Part shown: positions 15,463-24,095 of the stretch, one piece after another
How positions within the stretch are numbered: position 1 is the first letter of the stretch
How the letters are laid out: each line of letters begins with the position of its first letter
Origin: Candidatus Hydrogenedentota bacterium
Lineage (GTDB): Bacteria; Hydrogenedentota; Hydrogenedentia; Hydrogenedentales; Hydrogenedentaceae
Reading direction: 5' to 3'
NCBI GenBank assembly: GCA_026415215.1
Contig: JAOAHN010000058.1
Coordinates: 62,001 to 126,000, forward strand
DNA: 64,000 bases
Notes under the pieces: model-generated
Told to the model about the DNA's origin: nothing
The model's input: the letters and a program-made list of their open reading frames with translations, nothing else
Database searches by the model: none
Position numbers and translations under genes: made by a program

Positions 15463-16973
15463 ATCTTCGGTCCTTTGGTAGTAGATGCTTTATCCTTAAT
15501 AAGAGCTATCTTTAGTAGTGAGCCGATAATCATTGCTAAAGCAGAGCCTGCATATGATGCCAATCCAGACTTGTAGGGACCTACTTGTTGTGCCCATTCT
15601 GCGGTTTGTGGTAGTTGCTGTAAGATTAGAAAGCCGATTGGAAAAACTGCACCTGCTATAATAGAACCCATTGCACCCCAGTTATTCGCATGTTTCCAGT
15701 AGCAACAAGCAATTAGTAATACAGACATGCTCGAAAGATATATTGTTCCTGTGACACCGAGGTAATCCCATAGATTTCCTTTTAGCGGATACCATAGGCC
15801 ATAGAACAATAAAAATAAGCCAATCAATGCTACTATCGTCCTATTTATTAGGACCCCTTTTTTCTCAGACCATTGATGTTTTTTTCGAATAGGTGCGAGA
15901 ATGTCATTGTAAATTACACCTCCCCAAGTGAGCATATATGCTGAGTCTGTAGACATATCCGCAGCGAGCATCCCTGCTATTAATATCCCCATAAGTCCAC
16001 TTGGCAAAAATGTGCTTAAGAACCTGGGCATCGCATATAAAGAATTTTCTCCAATTTGTTCTGGAAGAAGCGTGGCTAATGCAGCCATTCCCCATAATCC
16101 TGGAATTATGAAACGGGCTGTAAAGAAAAAACTCGTGTGCACATATATAAGTTTTCCCACTCTGGTGCTCTTCGCGGAGAGTATTCTCTGAATCACGGCT
16201 TGCCAAGTTAAAACGACTGCGAATTGTAAACATAGGTTGAATGCAACGAATTCCCAGCCTCTCTCCATAAGGAAAGGGTTAAACCCTTTCGGACCTAAAT
16301 GAGTTTCTACTGCGCTTATGATGTTTCCCCATCCTACTTTAATCAGGATTAGAATCGTAACAAGTAACATACTGATGCTCATTACAATAAATTGTAAGAA
16401 GTCCGTAACGAGTACAGATAGCATACCTCCTAATACAGTGTACATAGCTACTATGAGAAGTAAAATACTCATTATAATTTCCAAGCGGTAAGTCGTGGCG
16501 AACTCAGCGGGATTATACCCCATAGTTATAAGTAAGAATTCTCCACCAGTTCTTAAGAACACCCCCATATTTAGTAAACCTCCAAGCACTATAACTACTC
16601 CCGAAAGCCATCTTACATTTGAACCAAATTTATTCTCAAAGAGCTCCGGTATAGTCATCACTCCCGCATCTCTAAGAGGTTTTATGCAGAATCCGGTAAT
16701 CCCTACTACTAACATTGCTACAGTTTGTAGTATACCTGGGACAGCACCTGCGAAACCCATCTTTAGTCCGTTTTGTGCGGTATACATGCAGGTTACAATT
16801 CCGAATTCAGTTGCTGCAAGAGACGCAACACCAAGATATAGATTCATTTCTCTACCAGCCACGATATAATGTTCGACCTTACCCACATATTTTCTTACTG
16901 CAAGCCCTGCTACTATTGTAAGTAAAAGGTATATCCCAACGATCCCTGCATCTAAAAGAGAAAAATTACCCAT
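15459..16973 (-). CDS. Sodium:solute symporter (SSS family)
   Basis: A 504-residue inner-membrane protein with about 13 hydrophobic helices, importing a solute with Na+. Family features: LTIVAGLAVRKYVGKVEHYIVAGREMNLYLGVASLAATEFG near the N-terminus (TM1-TM2 core), a middle FLQFIVMSISMLLV helix and IAGMLAADMSTDSAYMLTWGGVIYNDI (TM8 sodium-site region). Sequence alone does not separate sugar, carboxylate and amino-acid substrates. GGAG lies seven bases before the ATG. It is followed by an overlapping 48-residue membrane peptide and preceded, on the same strand, by a cyclic-nucleotide-binding protein and an EIIA-like regulator, so transport may be linked to signalling. Confidence 0.92.
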   Translation of the reverse strand: MGNFSLLDAGIVGIYLLLTIVAGLAVRKYVGKVEHYIVAGREMNLYLGVASLAATEFGIVTCMYTAQNGLKMGFAGAVPGILQTVAMLVVGITGFCIKPLRDAGVMTIPELFENKFGSNVRWLSGVVIVLGGLLNMGVFLRTGGEFLLITMGYNPAEFATTYRLEIIMSILLLIVAMYTVLGGMLSVLVTDFLQFIVMSISMLLVTILILIKVGWGNIISAVETHLGPKGFNPFLMERGWEFVAFNLCLQFAVVLTWQAVIQRILSAKSTRVGKLIYVHTSFFFTARFIIPGLWGMAALATLLPEQIGENSLYAMPRFLSTFLPSGLMGILIAGMLAADMSTDSAYMLTWGGVIYNDILAPIRKKHQWSEKKGVLINRTIVALIGLFLLFYGLWYPLKGNLWDYLGVTGTIYLSSMSVLLIACCYWKHANNWGAMGSIIAGAVFPIGFLILQQLPQTAEWAQQVGPYKSGLASYAGSALAMIIGSLLKIALIKDKASTTKGPKI

Positions 16974-17011
16974 CTGTCTACTCCAACAAAAGAGCTTTTA
17001 AAGAAGTTTTT

Positions 17012-17449
17012 TCAATCTAAATTCTCATGACTTTGTTGTTTAGTTGTTTTTTCGTTAAGTATCCTTATTCTTTCGGAGAGAATGAATATTATATTCAGTA
17101 GGAACTTAATGGCTACTTTTTTATGTAACATTTTATTGAGTGTATTTTCACTTACTACTAACAATTTAGTTTTTGAGAGTGATTTTGCGGTGGCTGAGCG
17201 AGGTCTCTTTGTAAGAATTCCCATTTCCCCTATGCATTCACCCGTGCACAGTTCTGCTATCAATCTATCTTCTTTATAAATGCCTACACTTCCTTCCAGA
17301 ATTACATATATATGTGAACCCTCACTCCCTTCGTAAAATATCACTTCATCTTTATTGTAGGAGACGATGATCCCTTCTGTTAAGATTCTGTCTACATCTT
17401 TCTCTGGGATTTCTCTAAAAATAAGATATTCTACACTTTTTTCTTTCAC
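17012..17449 (-). CDS. Single-domain cyclic-nucleotide-binding (Crp/CAP N-terminal-like) protein
   Basis: A 145-residue cytosolic protein consisting of one cNMP-binding beta-barrel. VIFYEGSEGSHIYVILEGSVGIYKEDRLIAEL is the first part, and the phosphate-binding cassette is GECIGEMGILTKRPRSATAKSLS, including the Gly-Glu and Arg-Ser-Ala residues that hold the ribose phosphate. No DNA-binding helix-turn-helix follows, so it is not a Crp regulator by itself and probably acts by protein contact. The start is GTG; a GAGGAT is upstream but about 12 bases away. It lies between the EIIA-zinc-ribbon gene and the symporter. Confidence 0.85.
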   Translation of the reverse strand: MKEKSVEYLIFREIPEKDVDRILTEGIIVSYNKDEVIFYEGSEGSHIYVILEGSVGIYKEDRLIAELCTGECIGEMGILTKRPRSATAKSLSKTKLLVVSENTLNKMLHKKVAIKFLLNIIFILSERIRILNEKTTKQQSHENLD

Positions 17450-17481
17450 AAGGCTGTTTTATATCCTCGTTTTATTATCTC

Positions 17482-18321
17482 TTATGGTAAGTATACAAAC
17501 CTTTTACAATTCGGACAATAGTTAATCTTGTCTCTATTTTGAATTAGATGGGATAGGAACTCATTTGGAACGGATGTATTACAACCTTTGCAAATATTGC
17601 CCTCTATTGGTACTACCGCAGGAAACTTTTGTACCTTTAGTTTATCGTAGAACTTTAGAATTGCGGGACTAATTAATGATCTTAAGTTTTTTATTTTTTC
17701 TAAGATTTCTTTTTTCTTTCGCGGAGAAGATTTAAGTTCGTATTCACACCACTGGAGTCTTATTATTAGGTGTATATCCTGTGGGGCATCTGGGATATTT
17801 GGTACCTCAGATATTTTTATGTCCTTATCGTGGTCTTTCTTTGATACATTTATAATCTCATCACTATTTTCCAGCAAGTTTATTAAGGTTTTGTATATAT
17901 CCTTACTGTTTTTTTGTTTGAGCAAGGTATCTAAGTTTTCTTTCTTTAAAAATACTCTCGAAATTCCAGAAAGTAAGTTTAGGTAAACCGGATCTTGGCT
18001 CGGTGGATAGCATATAAGAACAGCAAAGTATGTGGGCTTCCTATCTTGTGATACAAAATCTATTCCTTTTGGAATCCTCGCTATAGAGGTGACTATTTTA
18101 TCAATTTCTTTTATTACTGCGTGAGGTATGGCTAAACCATTTTCGATCCCAGTGCTTGATACGGACTCTCTTCTAATTACTTCACTTAAAATTTTTTCCC
18201 TATCACTGATTTTATTTTTCTTTTGTAGTACATCCACAAGTGCAGTGATAACTTCGTATTTACTCGTAGCATTAAGATTAGGGATTATTGTTGCAGCGGA
18301 GAAAAAAGCCTTGTAATTCAT
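17482..18321 (-). CDS. PTS EIIA domain fused to C4 zinc ribbon
   Basis: A 279-residue protein in two parts. Residues 1-150 form an EIIA domain of the fructose/nitrogen (PtsN) type, with the phosphorylation site GLAIPH (His67) and a preceding SSTGIENG. After a linker rich in charge (about 160-235, with a short coiled-coil-like KKKEILEKIKNLRSLI), residues 240-279 form a C4 zinc ribbon: NICKGCNTSVPNEF...INYCPNCKRFVYLP. That ribbon matches the C-terminus of DUF164/CdsZ (zf-RING_7) proteins, which are coiled-coil plus ribbon. The start has AAGGAG seven bases upstream; a longer frame would add 11 residues. No EIIB, EIIC, HPr or EI is nearby, so a regulatory role is likely. The fusion is unusual. 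Confidence 0.83.
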   Translation of the reverse strand: MNYKAFFSAATIIPNLNATSKYEVITALVDVLQKKNKISDREKILSEVIRRESVSSTGIENGLAIPHAVIKEIDKIVTSIARIPKGIDFVSQDRKPTYFAVLICYPPSQDPVYLNLLSGISRVFLKKENLDTLLKQKNSKDIYKTLINLLENSDEIINVSKKDHDKDIKISEVPNIPDAPQDIHLIIRLQWCEYELKSSPRKKKEILEKIKNLRSLISPAILKFYDKLKVQKFPAVVPIEGNICKGCNTSVPNEFLSHLIQNRDKINYCPNCKRFVYLP

Positions 18322-18428
18322 ATTATCTCCTTTCCCGAATAAATCCTGATCCATTGGAAAGTCGCAATCGTTTCTATATATTATGGAATTTATAAATATT
18401 ATATTTCCAGTTGAGGTATATTGTTAAT

Positions 18429-18638
18429 TTACAGTCCTTTAAATTCAGATTCTTCATATAAAATAGTAACTACTATAATAGTTTCTTGGTCTCTCCCGTC
18501 GTGTTTAACCACAGTGCAAGGAGATTGTGTTATTTGGATTATTTTTGGTTTAGTCCTTTTTATCCATTCATTTATTAGATTGTCCATTTGGTGTAGACCT
18601 TCTAAAGATGCTTTTCCCATAAAAGATTGTACCCTCAT
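18429..18638 (-). CDS. Small conserved-looking protein, possibly Cse60/YwzC-like
   Basis: A 69-residue protein with a beta-alpha-beta-beta pattern: MRVQSFMGK, a helix GLHQMDNLINEWIK, then PKIIQITQSPC and TIIVVTILYEE. This order faintly resembles the small sporulation-annotated Cse60 family, but I would not claim homology. It starts three bases after the aroE stop codon with GGGAG eight bases upstream of the ATG, so it is the downstream gene of an aroE transcript. Function unknown. Confidence 0.6.
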   Translation of the reverse strand: MRVQSFMGKASLEGLHQMDNLINEWIKRTKPKIIQITQSPCTVVKHDGRDQETIIVVTILYEESEFKGL

Positions 18639-18640
18639 AA

Positions 18641-19525
18641 TTAGTTCTCCCGATTGTTAAAGTTAGAAGTTGTAATTGCGGATTCTACCGCCTTTCTCAT
18701 TTTATCTAAAGGTGGTTTGCACCCAGTCCACAGTTCAAACTGAATCCCCGCTTGTTCAATTAACATTTCCGTTCCCACTATTGCAACTGAACCTCTTTTT
18801 CGTGCTTCTTTAATGAGCCGGGTCTCGAGTGGTTTGTAAACCATATCAAGGACAGCATGAGTAGAATCTAAATTGTCGTAGGGGAAGTTCAATGCTTCTG
18901 TCGAATGTCCTTCCATTCCAACAGGGGTTCCTTGTATTATTACTTCATGTGTTTTTACAAGTGTACTAAAGTCCTCTGATAAATACCCATATTCTATATT
19001 TAAATATGGGAAATTAGTTTTAAGGTCTGAAACGAGCCTCCGTAGTCTATCCGGATTTCTACCTAAGATAGTAATCTTTTGGGGTGATGCTTCTGAAGCA
19101 ATGGTGAATGCCACTGCTCTAACAGCTCCACCAGCTCCGAGAAAGAGCACTCTTTTACCTTGAAGTTTCACACCTGCTCTTTCAAATGCGCGAATAGTAC
19201 CTTCTCCGTCGGTATTAGTTCCTATTAATCTGCCTTTTTCATTTATTATGGTATTTACGCTTCCTATTCTCCGGGCTACAGGGTCTATTTCATCAAGGAA
19301 CTTGGTTACATTTTCTTTATGGGGAATGGTAACACTTAACCCTCGAAATCCATCTAAAGCACGCATTCCTCTTAGACAGTTTTCCACATCTACTACATCA
19401 AAAGCAAGATATACATAGTTCAGGCCTAATGTTCTGAAGGCAGAGTTATGTATTAGAGGAGACAAAGAATGCCTCACCGGATGTCCTATGACCGCACATA
19501 GTTGAGTGTTGGTATCTATATTCAT
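18641..19525 (-). CDS. aroE: Shikimate dehydrogenase
   Basis: A 294-residue NADP-dependent enzyme that reduces 3-dehydroshikimate to shikimate in chorismate synthesis. N-terminal substrate motifs HPVRHSLSPLIHN and VTIPHKENV (catalytic Lys), NTDGEG with the catalytic Asp, and the nucleotide motif FLGAGGAVRAVAF are present, followed by TPVGMEG and the C-terminal GTEMLIEQAGIQFELWTG. Length is normal. It may be transcribed with the HIT gene (29 bases apart) and a small downstream gene. It links to the trp genes at the other end of the window only by pathway. Confidence 0.95.
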   Translation of the reverse strand: MNIDTNTQLCAVIGHPVRHSLSPLIHNSAFRTLGLNYVYLAFDVVDVENCLRGMRALDGFRGLSVTIPHKENVTKFLDEIDPVARRIGSVNTIINEKGRLIGTNTDGEGTIRAFERAGVKLQGKRVLFLGAGGAVRAVAFTIASEASPQKITILGRNPDRLRRLVSDLKTNFPYLNIEYGYLSEDFSTLVKTHEVIIQGTPVGMEGHSTEALNFPYDNLDSTHAVLDMVYKPLETRLIKEARKRGSVAIVGTEMLIEQAGIQFELWTGCKPPLDKMRKAVESAITTSNFNNREN

Positions 19526-19554
19526 GATTTTATCTTGGAAAAGTACTTATGATA

Positions 19555-19902
19555 TTAACCTGGAGGCCAACCTAAATCTCTTCCTCCAATTATGTGTAGA
19601 TGAACATGGAATATCAGTTGTCCCCCTTGTCTATTACAACTTAGTACATATCTAAATCCGGGTTCTGCAATTCCTTCTTTGTAGGTTATCTCATTTGCTA
19701 CGAGGAGCATTTTGCCTAACAAAAGGGTGTCTTCTTCTGTAGCGTCGGTGATTTTAGGTATATGTTTACGAGGTATTAGTAGCACATGGACTGGTGCTAC
19801 GGGGTTTATGTCTCTGAATGCGTAAAATTGTTCATCAGAGTATACTTCGTTAGACGGAATTTCTTTTCTTGCAATTTTGCAAAACAAACAATCATCGCTC
19901 AT
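19555..19902 (-). CDS. HIT (histidine triad) family nucleotide hydrolase
   Basis: A 115-residue HINT-like protein. The CLFCKIARKEIPSNEVY start carries the CxxC zinc pair, AFRDINPVAPVHVLLIPRKHI is the conserved central strand, and HVHLHIIGGRDLGWPPG is the histidine-triad motif with the catalytic central His. HINT proteins hydrolyse adenosine phosphoramidates. The ATG with GGAGGAG six bases upstream is chosen over an in-frame TTG five codons earlier. It is downstream of rsmE. Confidence 0.95.
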   Translation of the reverse strand: MSDDCLFCKIARKEIPSNEVYSDEQFYAFRDINPVAPVHVLLIPRKHIPKITDATEEDTLLLGKMLLVANEITYKEGIAEPGFRYVLSCNRQGGQLIFHVHLHIIGGRDLGWPPG

Positions 19903-19962
19903 TGACTTCTCCTCCAATGGTAATTATAAACTGTACTTCTATTTTGCTAAAAAGCAACTTCT

Positions 19963-20703
19963 TCATTCAAGTGTGTTGAATTCATAACATTTTTCGTAAT
20001 TACCTTGCTTCATAAGTATTATTAAACCTCCGAGGAGGCAAGCAACTTCACTTTTTAAGATTCTCGGACCTAAATGCACTCTAACTGCCCCTGCATTTAT
20101 TGATAGTTGAACTTCCCTTTCTGTTAAATCACCCTCAGGTCCTACAATAAGCCCACAGTGGTCTTTTACTTGAATAGAGGTTAATGGTTCTGAGTGTTCC
20201 GAGGGTACCGCAACGAATAAGGAGCCTTTGAAATCTTCGAGTGCTAACTGGAGATTTTTGAAAAATTTCACTTCTGGGAATTTACTTTGTCCTGTAACTT
20301 TACAAGATTGAATTATCCATTTCTCTATTTTACTGAGAGGTTTAATTGGTCTTGTAGAGTGTTCTGCTTGGAAAAACCTAAACTCAGATATTCCAATTTG
20401 GGTTCCGATGGATACTAAAGTCTCAATAGAATTATCTCTGTTAAGCCATCCAGAGATAATAGTGCATTTATTAATTCTGTTTTCTTCTTCAAGAGTTTTT
20501 AACTTCTTGAGTTTTAAGTGTTTTCCGCCACAATGTATTACCTCGCAAATCCATTTTTTCCCCTTCCCGTTAATAATACCGACTTTTTCTCCAGGCTTAA
20601 CTCTGGCCACTTTAATAGCGTGGTGGGCTTCATCTCCTTCTATTACTAATTCGTCTTTTTCTAACTCGTTTACTGGGGAATAGAAGTAGAAGAGGTGTGC
20701 CAT
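19963..20703 (-). CDS. rsmE: 16S rRNA m3U1498 methyltransferase
   Basis: A 246-residue SPOUT methyltransferase. The N-terminal PUA-like part includes DEAHHAIKVARVKPGEKVGIINGKGKKW. The SPOUT trefoil knot has LIVGPEGDLTEREV and VHLGPRILKSEVACL, close to the family's GPEGG(F/L)...LG.RILRxETA, with small substitutions (GD for GG, KSEV for RxET). The start at the ATG with GAGGT upstream gives the usual family length; the longest frame would add 35 residues that look non-coding. Divergent from the AICAR transformylase gene. Confidence 0.9.
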   Translation of the reverse strand: MAHLFYFYSPVNELEKDELVIEGDEAHHAIKVARVKPGEKVGIINGKGKKWICEVIHCGGKHLKLKKLKTLEEENRINKCTIISGWLNRDNSIETLVSIGTQIGISEFRFFQAEHSTRPIKPLSKIEKWIIQSCKVTGQSKFPEVKFFKNLQLALEDFKGSLFVAVPSEHSEPLTSIQVKDHCGLIVGPEGDLTEREVQLSINAGAVRVHLGPRILKSEVACLLGGLIILMKQGNYEKCYEFNTLE

Positions 20704-20811
20704 TTTAAGAACCTCATAATATATTAAATAAAGTTTATCAAATTCTATAATTTTAGTCGTGTGATGAGTGTATGTTAAAATTTCTAAATCCCAACTTAGA
20801 GGAGGCATTAG

Positions 20812-21939
20812 ATGGAATTTAGAGAGAGAGCAGACCTTAAAAATATGTATAAAACGAAGTTAGAGGGTTCTTTTCCTGAAAGCATAGAAATATTGGGTAA
20901 AAAATTGGTTAAAGTGGAAGATCTTCGATATGGTACTAATCCGCATCAACCAGCTGCTTATTATCGCCCAGCAGATGGAAGCAATTTATTTTTGGGTGCA
21001 TATAGAATCTTAAAAACTGGCAAAAGTGGATTATCTCAGACTAATTTAGAAGATTTACATCACGCCTACGGAATTTTGAAATACTTCTCCCAACCCGCTT
21101 GTGCGGTGATGAAACATTGCAATCCCTCAGGTGTAGCAGTTAGAAGAGATGGACAAAGACTGGTGGATGTTTATCGTAGGGCAAGGGATGCTGATGCTCA
21201 GGCTGCTTTTGGAGGGGTGGTCGCTTTCAATGTTGAATTGGATGCTGAAACTGCGGATGAGATAATGCAGACGGTGATAGAGGGTGTATCTGCTCCTTCT
21301 TTTTCTAATGAAGCATTGGAAATACTCAATAGTTATGATAAGTACAAGCGAAATAAAGAGTTGCGAGTAATTCAAGTCCCGTCTATGGATTCCCTTCCTA
21401 AGTATATCGGAGATGAGATAAATTGTTTTGAGATTAAGGTGTTTGATGATGGGAGTGTAGTATTAGCCCAACCATACCTAACGAAGATAAAGACTGTCAA
21501 AGATTTTGTTCCCGCTTATGCTGAACATCCGAAGAAAGGCAAGATAGAGTGTGTGAAATATCCTTCTCAGAGGGAACTTGAAGACCTATTGTTTGCTTGG
21601 TATGTAAATATCCATGTCCGTTCAAATGGAGTAGTGATAGCAAAAAATGGGCAAACCTTGGCTGTTGGAACAGGACAGCAAGATCGGGTCGGTGCGGTGG
21701 AGCAGGCTATAGAGAAGGCTAAAAGGAAATACAGCGGGGAAGAAAGTTTAGATGGTGCTGTATTAGCCTCGGATGGTTTCTTCCCATTTCCTGATGCAGT
21801 GGAAGCAGGATTAAATGTAGGGATCACAGCTTTTGTTCAACCCGGCGGTAGCGTAAATGATTATGATGTGATAGAGACGGTCAATAAGGCAGGTGCTTCC
21901 ATGGTATTTACTGGCGAAAGATGCTTTTCGCATCACTGA
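20812..21939 (+). CDS. purH: Stand-alone AICAR transformylase (PurH C-terminal domain only)
   Basis: A 375-residue protein corresponding to the AICARFT half of bifunctional PurH. It carries out formyl transfer from 10-formyl-THF to AICAR in the penultimate step of IMP synthesis. Visible motifs are LRYGTNPHQPAAYY, CAVMKHCNPSG (catalytic Lys-His), DADAQAAFGGVVAFN, NGVVIAKNGQTLAVGTGQQDRVGAVEQA and SDGFFPFPDAVE...GITAFVQPGGSVND. The N-terminal MGS-like IMP cyclohydrolase domain (about 130 residues more) is absent and no upstream frame encodes it. The ATG follows a consensus GAGGAGG. IMP cyclohydrolase activity must come from elsewhere. Single-domain AICARFT proteins are known in some lineages. 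Confidence 0.88.
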   Translation: MEFRERADLKNMYKTKLEGSFPESIEILGKKLVKVEDLRYGTNPHQPAAYYRPADGSNLFLGAYRILKTGKSGLSQTNLEDLHHAYGILKYFSQPACAVMKHCNPSGVAVRRDGQRLVDVYRRARDADAQAAFGGVVAFNVELDAETADEIMQTVIEGVSAPSFSNEALEILNSYDKYKRNKELRVIQVPSMDSLPKYIGDEINCFEIKVFDDGSVVLAQPYLTKIKTVKDFVPAYAEHPKKGKIECVKYPSQRELEDLLFAWYVNIHVRSNGVVIAKNGQTLAVGTGQQDRVGAVEQAIEKAKRKYSGEESLDGAVLASDGFFPFPDAVEAGLNVGITAFVQPGGSVNDYDVIETVNKAGASMVFTGERCFSHH

Positions 21940-21954
21940 ATATATAAGTTGATT

Positions 21955-23100
21955 CTACATATCCTCGAATAGCCTTAAGTATCTAAAGTAGTCAACATTT
22001 ATATGACCCCATGCATCCATACTATCATCGATTATCTCTAACTCCGCATCTTTATCTTTGAATTCTTCAACATTCCAAATTTGGATACGCATGTCTTCTC
22101 TATTAGAACTATTAGATGCGGTTCTTACGATATTCCCGTCTACATACAGTCGGACCTCCAATCCTACACCTTTGCCACCACCCAAAAGGAATGCTATAAA
22201 GGGACCTCTTATCTTAAATGAAGTTGAGCGTAGAGTGCCGAATGCAACATCCCTCCGAACTGTTCCTGGAATCTCGCCGGGTTTTCCTTGATATAACTCG
22301 TAAGTGCCTATCCAATAATTTCCTTGATGGTTGGAATGTTTATTTCCTTCTCGTACCGCAGGGTTGTCTCCAAATGTAGGTTGCTTTTCGAAAGCGGTCC
22401 CTTCCGCTTTCCAGTTGGTTAAATCACCAAATTCAAAATCACTATTTGGAAATAGTAGCATATTGATTGGAGAATAGTACCCTCTAAAGTCATCTACATT
22501 AATGCATCCCCAAGGACCTTTTTCCCTATCAACAACCGAAATAATAGCAGGTTTTCCAGCAAATTCTCTGACATCCCAAAATTCTCTCCTCATAAGAGGT
22601 TGATTCATTCCGACGGATTCTCGAACAATTTCTCCATCTATTATCAACCTTACTGCGGTGGTTTTCTTAGAACCGCCACTTATCAGAAAACCTATATATG
22701 GGGTGTCTATTGTAAATGTGGTGGATATAAGTTCACCTGTTGGTTCATTTTTTTGGGCATCCCCAGGTTTTTGAGTTGGTAGTCCCTGGTAATTTTCAAA
22801 AGTTCCCACCCACCAATTTCCCTTAGGCATGACCTTGTTTTTTTCCCGGGGATATGTGTTGTCGCCTAAGGTAGGTTGGTTGAGAAAAGCATTACCAAAA
22901 CTACGCCAATTGGTGAGGTCACCCATTTCAAAATCACTATTTATAAATAGTAACTTCTCTTTACTTACAAATTTAGGAATTATTTCAGATGGACTCTTTT
23001 GTTGATATTCTTCAGAAGCTAAAATATTAGATGTCATGAGAAATAGGACATATATGCAAGAAATATGAAATTTCACTCTAAAATTCGTAAAAATTTCCAT
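21955..23100 (-). CDS. Secreted protein with two levanase-type beta-sandwich repeats
   Basis: A 381-residue exported protein with no catalytic motif that I can find. An N-terminal hydrophobic segment (ISCIYVLFLMTSNILAS) reads as a signal peptide. Two copies of a domain of about 165 residues follow. Each begins (N)SDFExGDLTNW, then a 'QPTxGDN' motif and a WxGT(Y/F)ExYQG motif, and ends WG.INVDxFR. This repeat is the C-terminal sandwich of levanase-like GH32 proteins and of many Planctomycetes-type secreted proteins, likely a carbohydrate-binding module. The start is the ATG after GAGGGGAAA. It stands alone and is convergent with the AICAR transformylase gene. Confidence 0.75.
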   Translation of the reverse strand: MEIFTNFRVKFHISCIYVLFLMTSNILASEEYQQKSPSEIIPKFVSKEKLLFINSDFEMGDLTNWRSFGNAFLNQPTLGDNTYPREKNKVMPKGNWWVGTFENYQGLPTQKPGDAQKNEPTGELISTTFTIDTPYIGFLISGGSKKTTAVRLIIDGEIVRESVGMNQPLMRREFWDVREFAGKPAIISVVDREKGPWGCINVDDFRGYYSPINMLLFPNSDFEFGDLTNWKAEGTAFEKQPTFGDNPAVREGNKHSNHQGNYWIGTYELYQGKPGEIPGTVRRDVAFGTLRSTSFKIRGPFIAFLLGGGKGVGLEVRLYVDGNIVRTASNSSNREDMRIQIWNVEEFKDKDAELEIIDDSMDAWGHINVDYFRYLRLFEDM

Positions 23101-23137
23101 AATCACTTTCCCCTCATTCAAATGGTGATTGTCTATT

Positions 23138-23166
23138 TTAACATTAGCTTTCTTTATTTGTATACT
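23138..23166 (+). promoter_or_regulatory. Sigma-70-type promoter of the sigma-factor gene
   Basis: TTAACA at 23138-23143 and TATACT at 23161-23166, spacer 17 bases. It lies 42 bases upstream of the sigma-factor start, giving a leader of about 35 bases. Confidence 0.6.
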
Positions 23167-23208
23167 ACAACTTGAGGGCTAATTAAAAATGCGTAAAGGG
23201 TAATGTAA

Positions 23209-24066
23209 GTGGCAGATAAGGATTTTTTACAAAGCAATGTCCTGTTGGAGAAAGGGTTGGTAGCTTATATCTCTCAGATATCCAAGATTCCCCTGCTTGC
23301 ACCTGAAGAGGAAAAAAGGTTAGCTCAGCGAATAAAAAGGGGAGATGGTAAAGCCCGAAAGAAGTTGATACTCTCTAATCTAAGGTTAGTGGTAAGTATT
23401 GCGAAGAGATATATGAATTATGGCTTGCCACTATTGGATTTAATAGAAGAAGGTAATATAGGTCTAATGAAAGCAGTGGATACTTTTGATCCATCTCGTG
23501 GAACAAGATTTTCTACATATGCTACTTGGTGGATTAGGCAGACTATTACCCGTGCTCTTTCTAACCAAAGTAGAACAGTTAGGATACCAGTATATATGAG
23601 CGAAACCCTTCTGAGGTACAAAAAGGCGGTGGAGGAATTCTATGTTAGAACAGGACATCAGCCTTCAGTTAAGGAGATTGCTGAAGAACTCGGAGTAACA
23701 GAGCATGAAGCAGAGCAATTGAAAGAATACTTGGAATGTATGGTTGCAGTAGACTTTGCTCAATATGTTCCGGAAGCAGAAGACAGCATGTATTTGAATA
23801 AATCTGAGTCCCATCTAAAATCAGATAGTTTTGTAGAAGGGTTAGAGAAAGAGCAAGATTTGGAGTTTTTACTGAGTCTTCTTCCAGAGAGAGATGCTAA
23901 TGTATTAAAATATCGGTACGGTCTTATGGACGGCAAGCCACATACATTGGTAGAAACAGGTAGGAAATTTAATCTCACAAGAGAGAGAGTTAGACAAATC
24001 GAAAGAAATGCAATTAACTTTTTGAGGAATTATGTAGAGTCCCATAAAGATGATTTTATTCCATGA
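23209..24066 (+). CDS. Primary-type (sigma-70 group 1/2) RNA polymerase sigma factor
   Basis: A 285-residue sigma factor without a region 1.1. Region 1.2-2.1 starts YISQISKIPLLAPEEEKRLAQRIKRGD. Region 2.3-2.4 has FSTYATWWIRQTITRAL, the -10 recognition helix. Region 3 has RIPVYMSETLLRYKKA, and region 4.2 has TLVETGRKFNLTRERVRQIERNAINFLRN. This short four-region layout matches RpoS/SigA-like group 2 factors; in some small-genome lineages it is the principal factor. Start codon is GTG. It is 29 bases from apt and may be co-transcribed with it. Confidence 0.88.
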   Translation: MADKDFLQSNVLLEKGLVAYISQISKIPLLAPEEEKRLAQRIKRGDGKARKKLILSNLRLVVSIAKRYMNYGLPLLDLIEEGNIGLMKAVDTFDPSRGTRFSTYATWWIRQTITRALSNQSRTVRIPVYMSETLLRYKKAVEEFYVRTGHQPSVKEIAEELGVTEHEAEQLKEYLECMVAVDFAQYVPEAEDSMYLNKSESHLKSDSFVEGLEKEQDLEFLLSLLPERDANVLKYRYGLMDGKPHTLVETGRKFNLTRERVRQIERNAINFLRNYVESHKDDFIP

Positions 24067-24095
24067 AATTTTGAGTATTACTGTGGAGTATAATT

